Assembly: GCF_002868735.1 (NCBI RefSeq)
Contig: NZ_CP025612.1
Location: forward strand, 1 to 64,000
Source: Niveispirillum cyanobacteriorum
GTDB lineage: Bacteria; Pseudomonadota; Alphaproteobacteria; Azospirillales; Azospirillaceae
DNA length: 64,000 nt
Reading direction: 5' to 3'
Shown here: piece by piece, positions 1 through 9,311 of the stretch
Numbering within the stretch: the first letter of the stretch is position 1
How the letters are laid out: each line of letters opens with the position of its first letter
Notes under the pieces: model-generated
The model's input: only the letters and a program-made list of their open reading frames with translations
Told to the model about the DNA's origin: nothing
The model's database searches: none
Translations under genes and position numbers: made by a program

Positions 1-825
1 ACCGGGCCAGTGTGATGATGCTGTCACGCGTGATACCGGGCAGGATGGTGCCGGTCAGGCCGGGCGTGCGCACGCTACCATCGTCGAACACGAAGAAGAC
101 ATTCATGCCGCCCAGTTCCTCGACCCAGCGCTTCTCGGCGGCGTCCAGGAACACGACCTGATCGCAGCCATTGCGGATGGCTTCGGCCTGGGCAATCAGG
201 CTGGCTGCGTAATTGCCGCCGCACTTGGCCGCACCGGTGCCACCAGCCGCCGCCGCGGTGTAATCCTGCGAGGCCCAGACGGAGACGGGCTTGGCTCCAC
301 CCTTGAAATAGGCACCCACGGGGCAAGCGATGACGCAGAAGATGTAGCTGCCCGCGGCTTCACGCCCAGGAAGCTTTCATCGGCGAACATGAAGGGCGCA
401 GATACAGGCTGGCGCCATCGGCACCGGGGATCCAGTCGACATCGGCGCGAACCAGCGTCTCCACCGCTTCTAGGAAAATCTCCTCCGGCAGGATCGGCAT
501 GGCCATGCGCTCCGCGAACGTTGGAACCGGCGGCATTTTCCAGCGGGCGGAACAGCAGGACCTGTCCATCGGCACCGCGATAGGCCTTTCATGCCTTCGA
601 AGATTCCTGGGCATAGTGCAGAACGGCGGCGGCGGGATCGAGCGTAAAAGGCCTCCCGCGCGCGCAGTTGCGCATCATGCCAGCCTTTTCCGACGACCAG
701 CGTACCGTAACCATGTGATCGGAGAAGATCTTGCCGAAGCCGGGATCGGCGATCAGCTTTGCCCGGACATCGGCGGGCGTCGGCGCAGGGTGCGGGACGG
801 AACGGATTTCGATGCTGGCACTCAT
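1..825 (-). pseudogene. ilvE: Branched-chain amino acid aminotransferase, partial and frameshifted
   Basis: Class IV PLP transaminase of the IlvE type, last step of Leu/Ile/Val synthesis, cytosolic. The start is the ATG at 825 with GGAG upstream. The N-terminus reads FGKIFSDHMVTVRWS, a typical IlvE opening, but the rest jumps between frames: KGWHDAQ in a second frame, LHYAQ back in the first, IFEGMKG in another, then ADVDWIPGADGASLYLRP and [11 protein letters not shown]. At about 385-400 the join needs one more C in a CCC run. The protein stays conserved with few internal stops, so single-base consensus errors are more likely than true decay. The gene runs off the left edge. Confidence 0.8.
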
Positions 826-992
826 TTGCCTTTATTCTCCGAAATCTGGAAAGGCGCTGGGGAAGGGCGCCAGAATGGACCGAACCTGTCCCCCGGGGTC
901 CATCCCCCGCGCAATCTTCGGGCATGACGATGCCGCCACCCTGCCATCCGGTGGCGGTAACCGCTATTTCGGAAAGATAATTGCCACCGCGT

Positions 993-3551
993 TTAGCCGG
1001 CCGCCGCGACTCGTCGCAGGATCAGGGCGTCAATGACGGACCAACATCCCGCATTTCCACGCGCAGCCTGTGCCGCCCGCCGATCAGAATCACGCCCGTC
1101 GCCTGCCGCACCCGACCGTCCAGAACGCCTTGCACCCAGCCGCCATCCCCGGTCACCCGCACCACCTCCACCGTTGCTGGTACCCCCCCATCCACCGAAA
1201 GGCCCAGACGCATTATCTCCCCGCCATCGACAGGGAAGGTCGGATCAGATCAAGCGATAGGGACCAGTTACCGGGCGGCAGGTCCACTTCATAGACCAGG
1301 GCCGGCCCACCCTGCGCGCGCGCAGGGGCCGTCACCGGGGCCACCGCCATCGCTCCGTCTCCCGCCCCAGATCGGGGACCAGCGTCCAGGTGGCATCAGC
1401 GACGCCCTCCACCCGGCTGAACGCCTCGGCCTGCCGCACGATCTCCGTCGCCTCCAGTGGTCGCACGGGCAATGACGGCTCTGTCGCGTGGTCGGGCTGG
1501 GTTAAGGTCACTGCCGGAAGGACCGGGGCGACAGGCGGTACTTGCGCCACAGGCTGTCCGCCGGCTCTTCCGCCATGATGCCGCGCCATTTGCCGCCCGC
1601 AATCTCGTCATTATACTTGGCTGTCAGGGACTTCAGCGCCGCATCCGCCGCCCGCGCCTCTGCCCCGTTCCTGCGGGCCGCGACTGGTTCGGCGTTAAAC
1701 AGGGTTTCATAGGCTTCTGTCTTGAAATATCGCTGGTTGGCCAGTGCCGCTGCCCGCACTGGATACTCCACCAACTGGAAAAACGCATCGCGCAGCCGGG
1801 CTGGCACTAGCGGCTGCACCCGATCAAGATCGGCCACCAGATGATCAAAAGCCGCCAGCCGCTCAGATGCCTGCGCCAGGGTCAGGTCCGATCGGCGGGG
1901 CCGCTCCCCCGGCAGCCACCATTGCAGATGCTCCGGCTTGCGCTCAAAATTCAGCCGGTGATGCCGGGTTAGAATGCCCGCGACATCCGGCCCCAGCGCC
2001 TCGCCGAACGTCCGGTCGACCAGTCGCGAAGGAACCCCGGTGCTCCACCCGCCGCCGGAACCCCTCCATATCCCAGGCCATGCTGGTGAATAGATCAATG
2101 TTGGTTTCCGCCGGCTTGATATCGCCGACATTGGCAACCCAAAGCGTGCGGGCACCCAGATCGTAGGCCCGGCTCATTTCCAAGGCGATCAGCGATGGCG
2201 GAACCGTCGAGAGCCACAAATGCGACAGCGGTGCGCCCAGGTATGAGAGGTGATAATAGACCCCCGATCCTCCCGTCCGCGACCGCTCAGCTGCGTTAGG
2301 GAACTGCCGGATATAGCCGAAATTGTCATCAGGCCAGACCAGGGTGACATCGTCAGGCAGGTCCAGACCCGCCCGATATAGCGCCAGTACCTCCTTGTAC
2401 GGCGTGAAGACCTGCGGCAGCCGCTCTATATCGGGACTGACATTCTGGGCCAGCAGCCGGCGCTGATCGGCGATGATGCGGTTCAAGAGGGTGCGCTGTG
2501 CCTCCACCCTTCCACCCCGACAATGCCACTGTCATGGATGCCGCGCATGCCCAGCGTGTAGACATTCTCAAAGCTGCCATTTGACCGTAATCGGTCACGC
2601 CAATATTCACGGACAAGGTCGGGGTTCTTCGCATAATCATAGGCCGCCGCCGCCCCCCCCTCCACTCCCCGACATTGTTGCGCAACATCGGTTCGGCATG
2701 GGATGATCCCATGATGATAGCATAGCGGTCGGCCAGTCGCGCATTCGCAGGATCGACATTGAAGGGCTGCGTCACCTGATGCATGGCGGGCCAGAGAAGA
2801 TTGGCGCGCAGGCGCAGCAGCAGGCCGAACACCTTCTCATAGGTCTTCGGCCCGATATCGCCGCGTTCCGGATCAAACGTGCCGGCGGCCCAGGGATGCA
2901 GGCCCCAATCCTCATCATTGATGAAGATACCCCGGTATTTCACCGATGGCGGCCCGAACCGCCGGAGACCGGCGGCGATGTAAAGATCGGGCCGTCGCGC
3001 TGGCACCACATCCGCCCACCAGACCCAGGGGAAACACCAATGGCGCGCGACAGCTCATAAGCGCCATAGGCTGTACCCCGCCGGTCGCTGCCGATGATCA
3101 CCAGGGCGTTCTTCACCCCAGGGGCGGGATCGGTCACGGTTGTGATGATGAAGCTTTCCCACGCGCCAGTCAGATCCCCCACCTGCACCCGCCCCGCCGC
3201 GACCAGGGCGTCAATCGGGCGTGACCAGCCCAGCGTCCCGATCCAGACTTCCTGACGGCTGCCCGCACGGTCATCGGTACCCAACAGCATCGGATACCCG
3301 CCCGTCACCTTCGCCAGATCGGACGCCAGATCAGCAGCGGCAATGGCCACGACGGGATGGTCCTGCATGTCATGCCGGATGGGAACAGGCTGTCCCCTGA
3401 CTGACAGGGCAAAGCCCTGCTCCATTGGTTGGCTGGACACCCATGGATCAGGATTGGCGGCGTTGGCAGCACCACAGAGCAGCAGCAGGCAGAAGGCCAA
3501 TCTTTGGGCCAAAGCCATCCGTACCATCCCTAACATGTCCTTGTCCGCCAT
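993..3551 (-). pseudogene. GH115 xylan alpha-1,2-glucuronidase, multiply frameshifted
   Basis: Secreted or periplasmic glycoside hydrolase family 115 enzyme that removes (methyl)glucuronic acid from xylan or its oligomers. Start ATG at 3551 (MADKDMLGMV) with GGGGGA upstream, then a signal peptide ending near CGAANA. Family-typical stretches are clear: VKYRGIFINDEDWGLHPWA, then IGPKTYEKVF, LWPAMHQVTQPFNVDP and YAIIMGSSHAEPMLRNNVGEW. These and the later parts (YFKTEAYETLFNAE, the C-terminal beta domain with VILIGGRHRLRVEM) lie in different frames, with about seven or eight shifts. At about 3025 the join needs CCCCC where CCCC is read. The restored length, about 853 aa, is normal for GH115. Read as an error-ridden copy of an intact gene, or less likely a decayed one. 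Confidence 0.8.
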
Positions 3552-3607
3552 GTGATCCCCCAACGCCCCCGATGTCGTGATGCCCGCTGTTGCTCTTGAC
3601 AACTCAT

Positions 3608-3613
3608 ATTATA
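3608..3613 (-). promoter_or_regulatory. Candidate -10 box of the GH115 gene
   Basis: Perfect TATAAT on the minus strand, 57 bp before the GH115 ATG at 3551. It overlaps the left end of the 39-bp palindrome by two bases, so a protein bound there would block the promoter. No good -35 is visible. Confidence 0.45.
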
Positions 3614-3650
3614 TGATATTACATCGCACAATGTGGGATGTAATATCATA
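3612..3650. promoter_or_regulatory. 39-bp near-perfect palindrome, candidate operator
   Basis: The arm TATGATATTACATC (3612-3625) is repeated exactly inverted at 3637-3650. The centre is itself palindromic (CACA-A-TGTG, 3627-3635); only the pair 3626/3636 fails. It lies between the GH115 gene and the divergent TonB receptor gene, which suggests a dimeric or tetrameric regulator of both. No regulator gene for it is in the window. Confidence 0.6.
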
Positions 3651-4220
3651 CTTTATCTGTCAACAGCACGCCCTTCGGCCCCTTCCAATCGGCTTGGCCA
3701 GCACCCGAATGAGAATGCTGTGATCATCAATTAATGATCACCAGTTGGAACTATTTATCCCAAAACTTCATTTTAGTATTTGGCGTTAGATTACCAGCGC
3801 TTCCTATTATCTACGATCAATTTAGGCCATGTCGAATCTCAATTGACCAATGTCTCTTGATCTATTAATCAGATAAATGCGCAACTAAGAAAAGCTGACC
3901 GGCATGCCCCACGCAAAGAGGGCCAACGCTGGCATCAAATGAACCAGGGAGAGAACACATGATCAGCAGGCCCGTGGGCGCCAACGCCCCAAAGGCAACC
4001 GGCATCTGCCGTGATACCCGCTGCCAGCCTGTTCATCGGGAACATGCGCGCCGTTCATCGACGGTCGCCACCTATCGCCAAGGGCCATCCGCGCGCTGAC
4101 GCAGGGCCAGTGGGATGATGCTCCGTGCCTGCCAACGGGTCGGGCAGAAGACAGCAAGAACATGCTGAACAAGGCTCCGGCAAGGGGTCGCCTGAAGGAA
4201 CCTTCATAGGGAAATGGAAA
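3651..4220. other. AT-rich intergenic leader before the TonB receptor
   Basis: No convincing gene. The stretch is markedly more AT-rich than its surroundings and holds a second inverted repeat, TGATCAT-N6-ATGATCA at 3721-3740, which may be another operator. Promoter-like AT-rich sequence lies at 3760-3890 but no consensus pair stands out. The TonB receptor frame is open upstream of 4221 without a signal-like start. Confidence 0.4.
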
Positions 4221-7169
4221 ATGCTCAAGAATAGCGCTCATAAGTCCTGGCGGCTGGAAGCCTCGCTGCTGGCCCTGGGTGTCGCCATGGCGACGGCCCT
4301 GCCGGTGGCGGCACAAACGGCCCCGGCCCCCGCATCGGACTCCCTTGAGGAGATTGTGGTCACGGGTTTTCGTGCGTCGTTGAACAGCGCGTTGAACCTC
4401 AAGCGGGCTGAGGCTGCGGCAGTTGATGCGATTGTGGCGGAGGATATCGGCAAGTTCCCCGACAGCAATCTGGCTGAGAGCATGCAGCGCGTGCCCGGCG
4501 TGGCGCTGGCCCGTGGTGATGGTGGCGAAGGCCGCAACATCTCTGTCCGTGGTCTGGGCGCCGGCTTCACCCGCGTGCGGGTCAACGGTATGGAGGGGAC
4601 CTCCCAGACCGGTTCGTCCGACATCTATGGTGCTGGCAATGCCGGACGCTCCTTCGATTTCAACGTTTTCTCCACCGAGATCTTCTCGGCGCTGGCCGTG
4701 CGCAAGACGCCGTCGGCGGATGTGGAGGAAGGCTCGCTGGGTGCCACCGTCGATCTGAACGCGCCCAAGCCGTTTGATTTCCGCCAGGACAGCGTCATCA
4801 CCGCCACCGCCAAGGGCGTCTATAATGGCGTGTCCAAGAAGGTGGACCCGCGCGGATCGGTGCTGGTGTCGCAGAAGTTCGGCGATGAGGGACAGTTCGG
4901 TGTCCTGGGCTCGCTCTCCTATCAGCAGCGCAATATCCGCGAGGTCGGCTATTCCGCCGTCGATCTGCTGTCGGCCAATGCCAATGGCCTGTTCTGCGCG
5001 CCCATCGGTGTCACGCCCGTCTATCCCGCCGTCTCGGCGGCCAAGGGCACGACGGACACGATGTGCTCCACCAACAATCCGCGCACCGGCACGCTGGCCG
5101 CCTGGAATACCATCCAGGCCCTGCGCCGCGCCGATCAGCCCAACACACCCGGTTCCGGTGCCTTCCTGCCCCGACTGCCACGTTATCTGAATTCCACCCA
5201 GGATCAGGAACGGCTGGGCGCCAGCCTGACCTTCCAGTACAAGCCCGATGAAGATACCGACATCTCCATCGACACGCTCTATTCCCGTTTTGACGTGACG
5301 CGCCGCGACAATTACATCGCCGCCGTCTCCTTTGCGCGCTCCATCACCAATAATGGCCAGCCCATGGTCTCGGTGCGCGATATCCAGTTCGATCAGAACG
5401 GCTCGCTGGTCTATGGCCTGTTCGACGGTGTCGATGTCCGTTCCGAAGGCCTGGTGGATCATTTCGTCTCCAGCTTCAAGCAGGCGAACCTGGATTTCGA
5501 ACATCGCTTCTCCGACGCGTTCCAGGTCTCGGGCCTGGTCGGTTTCAACCGCTCGGAACTGGATGGCAAGCGCCGCTTCCAGACCTTCATGGACGCCATC
5601 GATACCGATAATTTCTCCATCGATTTCCGCGATGGCGGCACCACGCCCAAGCTGGGCTTCGGCTTCGATGTCTCCAATCCCGCCAATTTCACCTATGCCC
5701 CGGCCCAGGCCGACGGCACGGTGACGGGTGGGTTCAGCCCGCAGGGCCGGCCCCTGCTTCAGCGCACGGACAATCTGACGACCGAGCTGAATTTCGCCTG
5801 GACCGTGGCCGATGGTTTCGTGCTGAAGACCGGCGGTCAGTTCCGCGAGAGCGACTATAATGTCACCTCGGTGCGTGAATATCCCGCCGACGTGGCCGTC
5901 CGGGCCCTGCCGGGCGGCACCAGCCTGTCTTCCATCACCCGGACCATCGGCGGGCTGGACAGCCTGTGGGGTGATAATGCCCCCAAGAGCTGGGCCGCCA
6001 TCGACCCCACCAAGTTCGCCGACCTGTTCGATACGGACAGCATCCGCACTTGCGATTACACCTGTGGCGGCGTCAACAGCCGGGTGCGCGAACGGGTCAA
6101 GAGCGCCTATCTGATGGGCACCTTTGATCTCTATAACGCCGCCGACCTGCCCATCCGTGGCGATGCCGGTGTGCGCTATGTGAAGACCGACATGCTGGCG
6201 TCCGGCTATATCGCCGTCGCCCCGCCGGCGGGCACCACCTCGCCCACCAACCTGATCGGTCGCTTCTCTGAGGCCAAGAACAGCTATGATGACTGGCTGC
6301 CCTCGGCCAATGTCGTGTACGAGGCCAGCGACGATGTGCTGCTGCGCCTGTCGGGCGCCAAGGTGCTGGCCCGCCCCGAACTGGGCGTGCTCACCCCCAC
6401 CAGCGGCGTGAACCCTGTCACCCGCATCGGCAATGTCAACAACCCGTTCCTGGACCCGATCCGCGCCAATACATTCGACGTGGCCGCCGAATGGTATTTC
6501 CGCCCCGGCTCCCTGCTGTCGGTCGCCTATTTCTACAAGGACATCAAGAGCTTCATCCAGTCGGTCAGCTCCCAGGTGCCCTTCACCGATCTAGGCCTGC
6601 CCGACGCGCTGCTGGCCGGGTCCAACACCGCTCCGACGGAGATTTTCACCGTCTCGCGGCCCTTCAACACGCCGGGCGGCCCGCTCAAGGGCTTTGAAAT
6701 CAACGCCCAGGTGCCCTTCACCTTCCTGGACGGTGTCTGGGCCAATTTCGGCGTCCTGGCCAACTACACGCGCGTCACCTCCAAGATCAATTACATCCTG
6801 GCATCGGCCGGCGGTGTGCCCACCGTCACCACCACCGCCGACCTGATCGGCCTGTCCAAGAACACCATGTCGGGCACGCTCTATTACGAGGATGAGGATT
6901 TCTCCATCCGCACCACCGCCAACTACCGCGACCGCTTCATCCGCGGCATTCCCGCATCCCCCGGCTCCGACCTCCAGGGCAACGCACCCACCCTCTATGT
7001 CGACGCCGCCGCCTCCTACAATGTCACCCCAGAAATCAAGCTCATCCTCGAAGCCCAGAACCTCACAGACGAACAAAACCGCCTCTACATCGACAGCAAA
7101 CGTCAGGACACCCTCTTCGAAACCAAAATCGGAAGAACCATCACCACAGGTGTCAATGTCAGGTTCTAA
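4221..7169 (+). CDS. TonB-dependent outer-membrane receptor (TIGR01782-like)
   Basis: Outer-membrane beta-barrel of 982 aa that takes up a ligand, probably an oligosaccharide, using TonB energy. The start at 4221 is chosen because a signal peptide follows at once (MLKNSAHKSWRLEASLLALG, cleavage after PVAAQ). Next come a TonB-box-like LEEIVVTGFRASL, a plug domain (DIGKFPDSNLAESMQRVPGV; ISVRGLG) and a barrel ending in the usual terminal Phe (GVNVRF). The open frame extends upstream to 4125 but that part lacks a signal. It is divergent from the GH115 gene across the palindromic region, suggesting import of glucuronoxylan fragments. The ligand is inferred from context only. Confidence 0.9.
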   Translation: MLKNSAHKSWRLEASLLALGVAMATALPVAAQTAPAPASDSLEEIVVTGFRASLNSALNLKRAEAAAVDAIVAEDIGKFPDSNLAESMQRVPGVALARGDGGEGRNISVRGLGAGFTRVRVNGMEGTSQTGSSDIYGAGNAGRSFDFNVFSTEIFSALAVRKTPSADVEEGSLGATVDLNAPKPFDFRQDSVITATAKGVYNGVSKKVDPRGSVLVSQKFGDEGQFGVLGSLSYQQRNIREVGYSAVDLLSANANGLFCAPIGVTPVYPAVSAAKGTTDTMCSTNNPRTGTLAAWNTIQALRRADQPNTPGSGAFLPRLPRYLNSTQDQERLGASLTFQYKPDEDTDISIDTLYSRFDVTRRDNYIAAVSFARSITNNGQPMVSVRDIQFDQNGSLVYGLFDGVDVRSEGLVDHFVSSFKQANLDFEHRFSDAFQVSGLVGFNRSELDGKRRFQTFMDAIDTDNFSIDFRDGGTTPKLGFGFDVSNPANFTYAPAQADGTVTGGFSPQGRPLLQRTDNLTTELNFAWTVADGFVLKTGGQFRESDYNVTSVREYPADVAVRALPGGTSLSSITRTIGGLDSLWGDNAPKSWAAIDPTKFADLFDTDSIRTCDYTCGGVNSRVRERVKSAYLMGTFDLYNAADLPIRGDAGVRYVKTDMLASGYIAVAPPAGTTSPTNLIGRFSEAKNSYDDWLPSANVVYEASDDVLLRLSGAKVLARPELGVLTPTSGVNPVTRIGNVNNPFLDPIRANTFDVAAEWYFRPGSLLSVAYFYKDIKSFIQSVSSQVPFTDLGLPDALLAGSNTAPTEIFTVSRPFNTPGGPLKGFEINAQVPFTFLDGVWANFGVLANYTRVTSKINYILASAGGVPTVTTTADLIGLSKNTMSGTLYYEDEDFSIRTTANYRDRFIRGIPASPGSDLQGNAPTLYVDAAASYNVTPEIKLILEAQNLTDEQNRLYIDSKRQDTLFETKIGRTITTGVNVRF

Positions 7170-7190
7170 ACGTGCCTGACCTTGAACATA

Positions 7191-7230
7191 AAACGCCACC
7201 GGCAGTGATGCCGGCGGCGTTTCTCTTTTC
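7191..7230. terminator. Bidirectional intrinsic terminator
   Basis: Hairpin AACGCCaCCGGCA / TGCCGGcGGCGTT with A-rich sequence on the left and TTTCTCTTTT on the right. It sits between the convergent TonB receptor (stop 7169) and GH97 gene (stop 7244) and can serve both. Confidence 0.75.
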
Positions 7231-7243
7231 AGCGCGTCATCGG

Positions 7244-9268
7244 TCACATCGCCTTGAACCGTACGGCAACGCCACCGCCCGGTGCCATGTCTAGGTCCAG
7301 GCTGTCCTTCGACGTCACCACCCGCTTTTCCACCTTTAACGCGGTCGGATTGGTCTTGTAATCGGCCCCTGTGCCATCGGCATAGATCTGCGCCTCGTAG
7401 CGCTTGCCGGGCGTCAGGAAGTCCAGCTTCTGGGTCAGCTTGCGGGCATTCTCATCGGTGACACCGCCCAGGAACCAATCCTTGCCGCCGCGCGGCTGCC
7501 GCGCCATCACGACATAGTCACCGATCTCGGCCTGCAAGGTGCGTGACGTTTCCCAATCCGTCGCGACATCGCGGATGAACTGGAAGGCATCGGGCCGCGC
7601 CTCGTAATTCTCCGGCAGGTCGGCGGCCATCTGCACGGGGCTATAGAGCACGACATAAAGCGCCAGCTGCGTGGCCAGCATCGACTGTACCCGCGCCTCC
7701 AGCTTGTCCTTGCCATGCACGAGATCAAAGATGCCGGGCGTGTAATCCATCGGCCCGGCCAGCATGCGTGTGAAGGGCAGGATGGTCACATGCTCGGGCG
7801 GGTTGGTGGGTTTGCCCCAGGCATTGAATTCCTGACCCCGCGCGCCTTCGCGGCTGACCCAGTTGGGATAGGTGCGGCGCAATCCCGTATCCTTCACCGG
7901 TTCATGTGCATTCACGGCGATCTTGTGCCTGGCTGCCGTCTCCACGACCTTCAGATGGTGGCGCACCATATACTGGCCGGCAAACCATTGCTGGCCGCCC
8001 GCCTCGTCCAAGATGGTGCCGCTATGTTTGACATAGCCGGTCTTCACCCGGTCTACGCCCACCTTCTGATAAAGCGCCATGGCATCGTCCAACTGACGCT
8101 CATAATTGACCACCGCACCCGCCGTCTCATGATGCCCGATCAGGCCCGCCCCCTTTGCCTTGCCATAGGCGGCGAGCGCTGGCAGGTCGAAATCAGGATA
8201 GGCCTGGGTGAAGCTGAACTGGTCGCCATTTGCGATCCAGTCACCGTCCCAGCCCTTGTTCCAGCCCTCCACCAGCACGCCGGTGAACCCGTACTTGGCC
8301 GCGAAATCCATATAGCGCTTCACATTGGCGTTATTGGCGCCATGGATCGGCCCGCTGCCCCAGGTCGACTTGTTCAGATGCATCTCCCACCAGATGCCGA
8401 CATATTTGCCGGGCTTGAACCAGGACACGTCGCCCAGCTTGTTGGGTTCATTCAGGTTCAAGGTGATGCGGCTGTCGGCCAGCGCCGCCGCACTGTCGCC
8501 GATCAGGACGGTGCGCCAGGGCGTGGTGAACGGCCCCGTCTTGCGGGCCAGAACCCCGTCGGGCCAGGGCATCAGCTTGGCGGTCAGGGTCCCCGCCCCG
8601 TCACCCGACAGCAGCATGGAGGGGAAGTCCACCAACGCCGCCTCATGGATCGACAGGTGCAAGCCATTGTCACCCTTCAGGGTCAGGGGCGTTTCGGCGG
8701 TGGTGATGCGGCGCGCGTCGGTCTTGGTATAAAGATACTCGTCCCGCTCCTCGCCCTGCGCCTGATACCACCAGGCGACCTGATTGCCCACGGGCCGGAA
8801 CTGCGTGCGCTCACCCACCACTTCCACGGCCTGCCCCGCCGGAAGGCCGTTGTAATCATACCGGAAGCCAATGCCGTCATCGAACAGGCGGAAATTGACA
8901 TCGACAGCGGCGTTCAGGGCGGTATCCCCGCCCAGCGTCACCGTCATTTCGGTATGGTTATCGCGCACCAGCCGCTGTTCGCCCCAGGGCTGTTCCCAAC
9001 TCGTGTCCGATGCCGCCCGCTTCACCGCCTTGATGGCGCTGTACCGGACGGGCGCCTCCCCCTTGAAGCCCAGGCCCAGGGCGCCCGGCGCCAGAACCGG
9101 CGCGCCCTTTCGGCTGACCTCATAGAAGGCCTGCCCATCCTTCACGAAGACGCACAGTTCAATCAGCTTGCCTGGCGACTGCGCGCATTCACGGTCAGCG
9201 GCCAGCGCCGGATTGGCGGCCCCCAGGGCGACAAGCGAGGAAAGCAGGGTCAGGGAACGGAAATTCAT
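7244..9268 (-). CDS. GH97 alpha-glycosidase (SusB-like)
   Basis: Periplasmic alpha-glucosidase or alpha-galactosidase of family GH97, 674 aa. ATG at 9268 with AAAGAGG upstream and a signal peptide ending NPALAAD. The N-terminal beta-sandwich is followed by a TIM barrel with GVLVEGWNKGWDGDW, GLIGHHETAGAVVNYERQ, NAHEPVKDTGLRRTYPNW, REGARGQEF and LPFTRMLAGPMDYTPG. The HHET, AHEP and RGxEF glutamates match the SusB (inverting, alpha-glucoside) pattern better than the retaining branch; this is from memory of the family, not an alignment. It is the last gene of the leftward locus, 43 bp after the halogenase-like gene. Confidence 0.9.
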   Translation of the reverse strand: MNFRSLTLLSSLVALGAANPALAADRECAQSPGKLIELCVFVKDGQAFYEVSRKGAPVLAPGALGLGFKGEAPVRYSAIKAVKRAASDTSWEQPWGEQRLVRDNHTEMTVTLGGDTALNAAVDVNFRLFDDGIGFRYDYNGLPAGQAVEVVGERTQFRPVGNQVAWWYQAQGEERDEYLYTKTDARRITTAETPLTLKGDNGLHLSIHEAALVDFPSMLLSGDGAGTLTAKLMPWPDGVLARKTGPFTTPWRTVLIGDSAAALADSRITLNLNEPNKLGDVSWFKPGKYVGIWWEMHLNKSTWGSGPIHGANNANVKRYMDFAAKYGFTGVLVEGWNKGWDGDWIANGDQFSFTQAYPDFDLPALAAYGKAKGAGLIGHHETAGAVVNYERQLDDAMALYQKVGVDRVKTGYVKHSGTILDEAGGQQWFAGQYMVRHHLKVVETAARHKIAVNAHEPVKDTGLRRTYPNWVSREGARGQEFNAWGKPTNPPEHVTILPFTRMLAGPMDYTPGIFDLVHGKDKLEARVQSMLATQLALYVVLYSPVQMAADLPENYEARPDAFQFIRDVATDWETSRTLQAEIGDYVVMARQPRGGKDWFLGGVTDENARKLTQKLDFLTPGKRYEAQIYADGTGADYKTNPTALKVEKRVVTSKDSLDLDMAPGGGVAVRFKAM

Positions 9269-9311
9269 CAGGGGGGCCTCTTTGCAGGAATGAAAACAGT
9301 CAAAACGCACG

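Noticed and set aside
3963-5504. 513-aa minus-strand open frame
   Set aside because: Antisense shadow of the TonB receptor; low-complexity Gly/Asp/Arg composition and no ribosome site.
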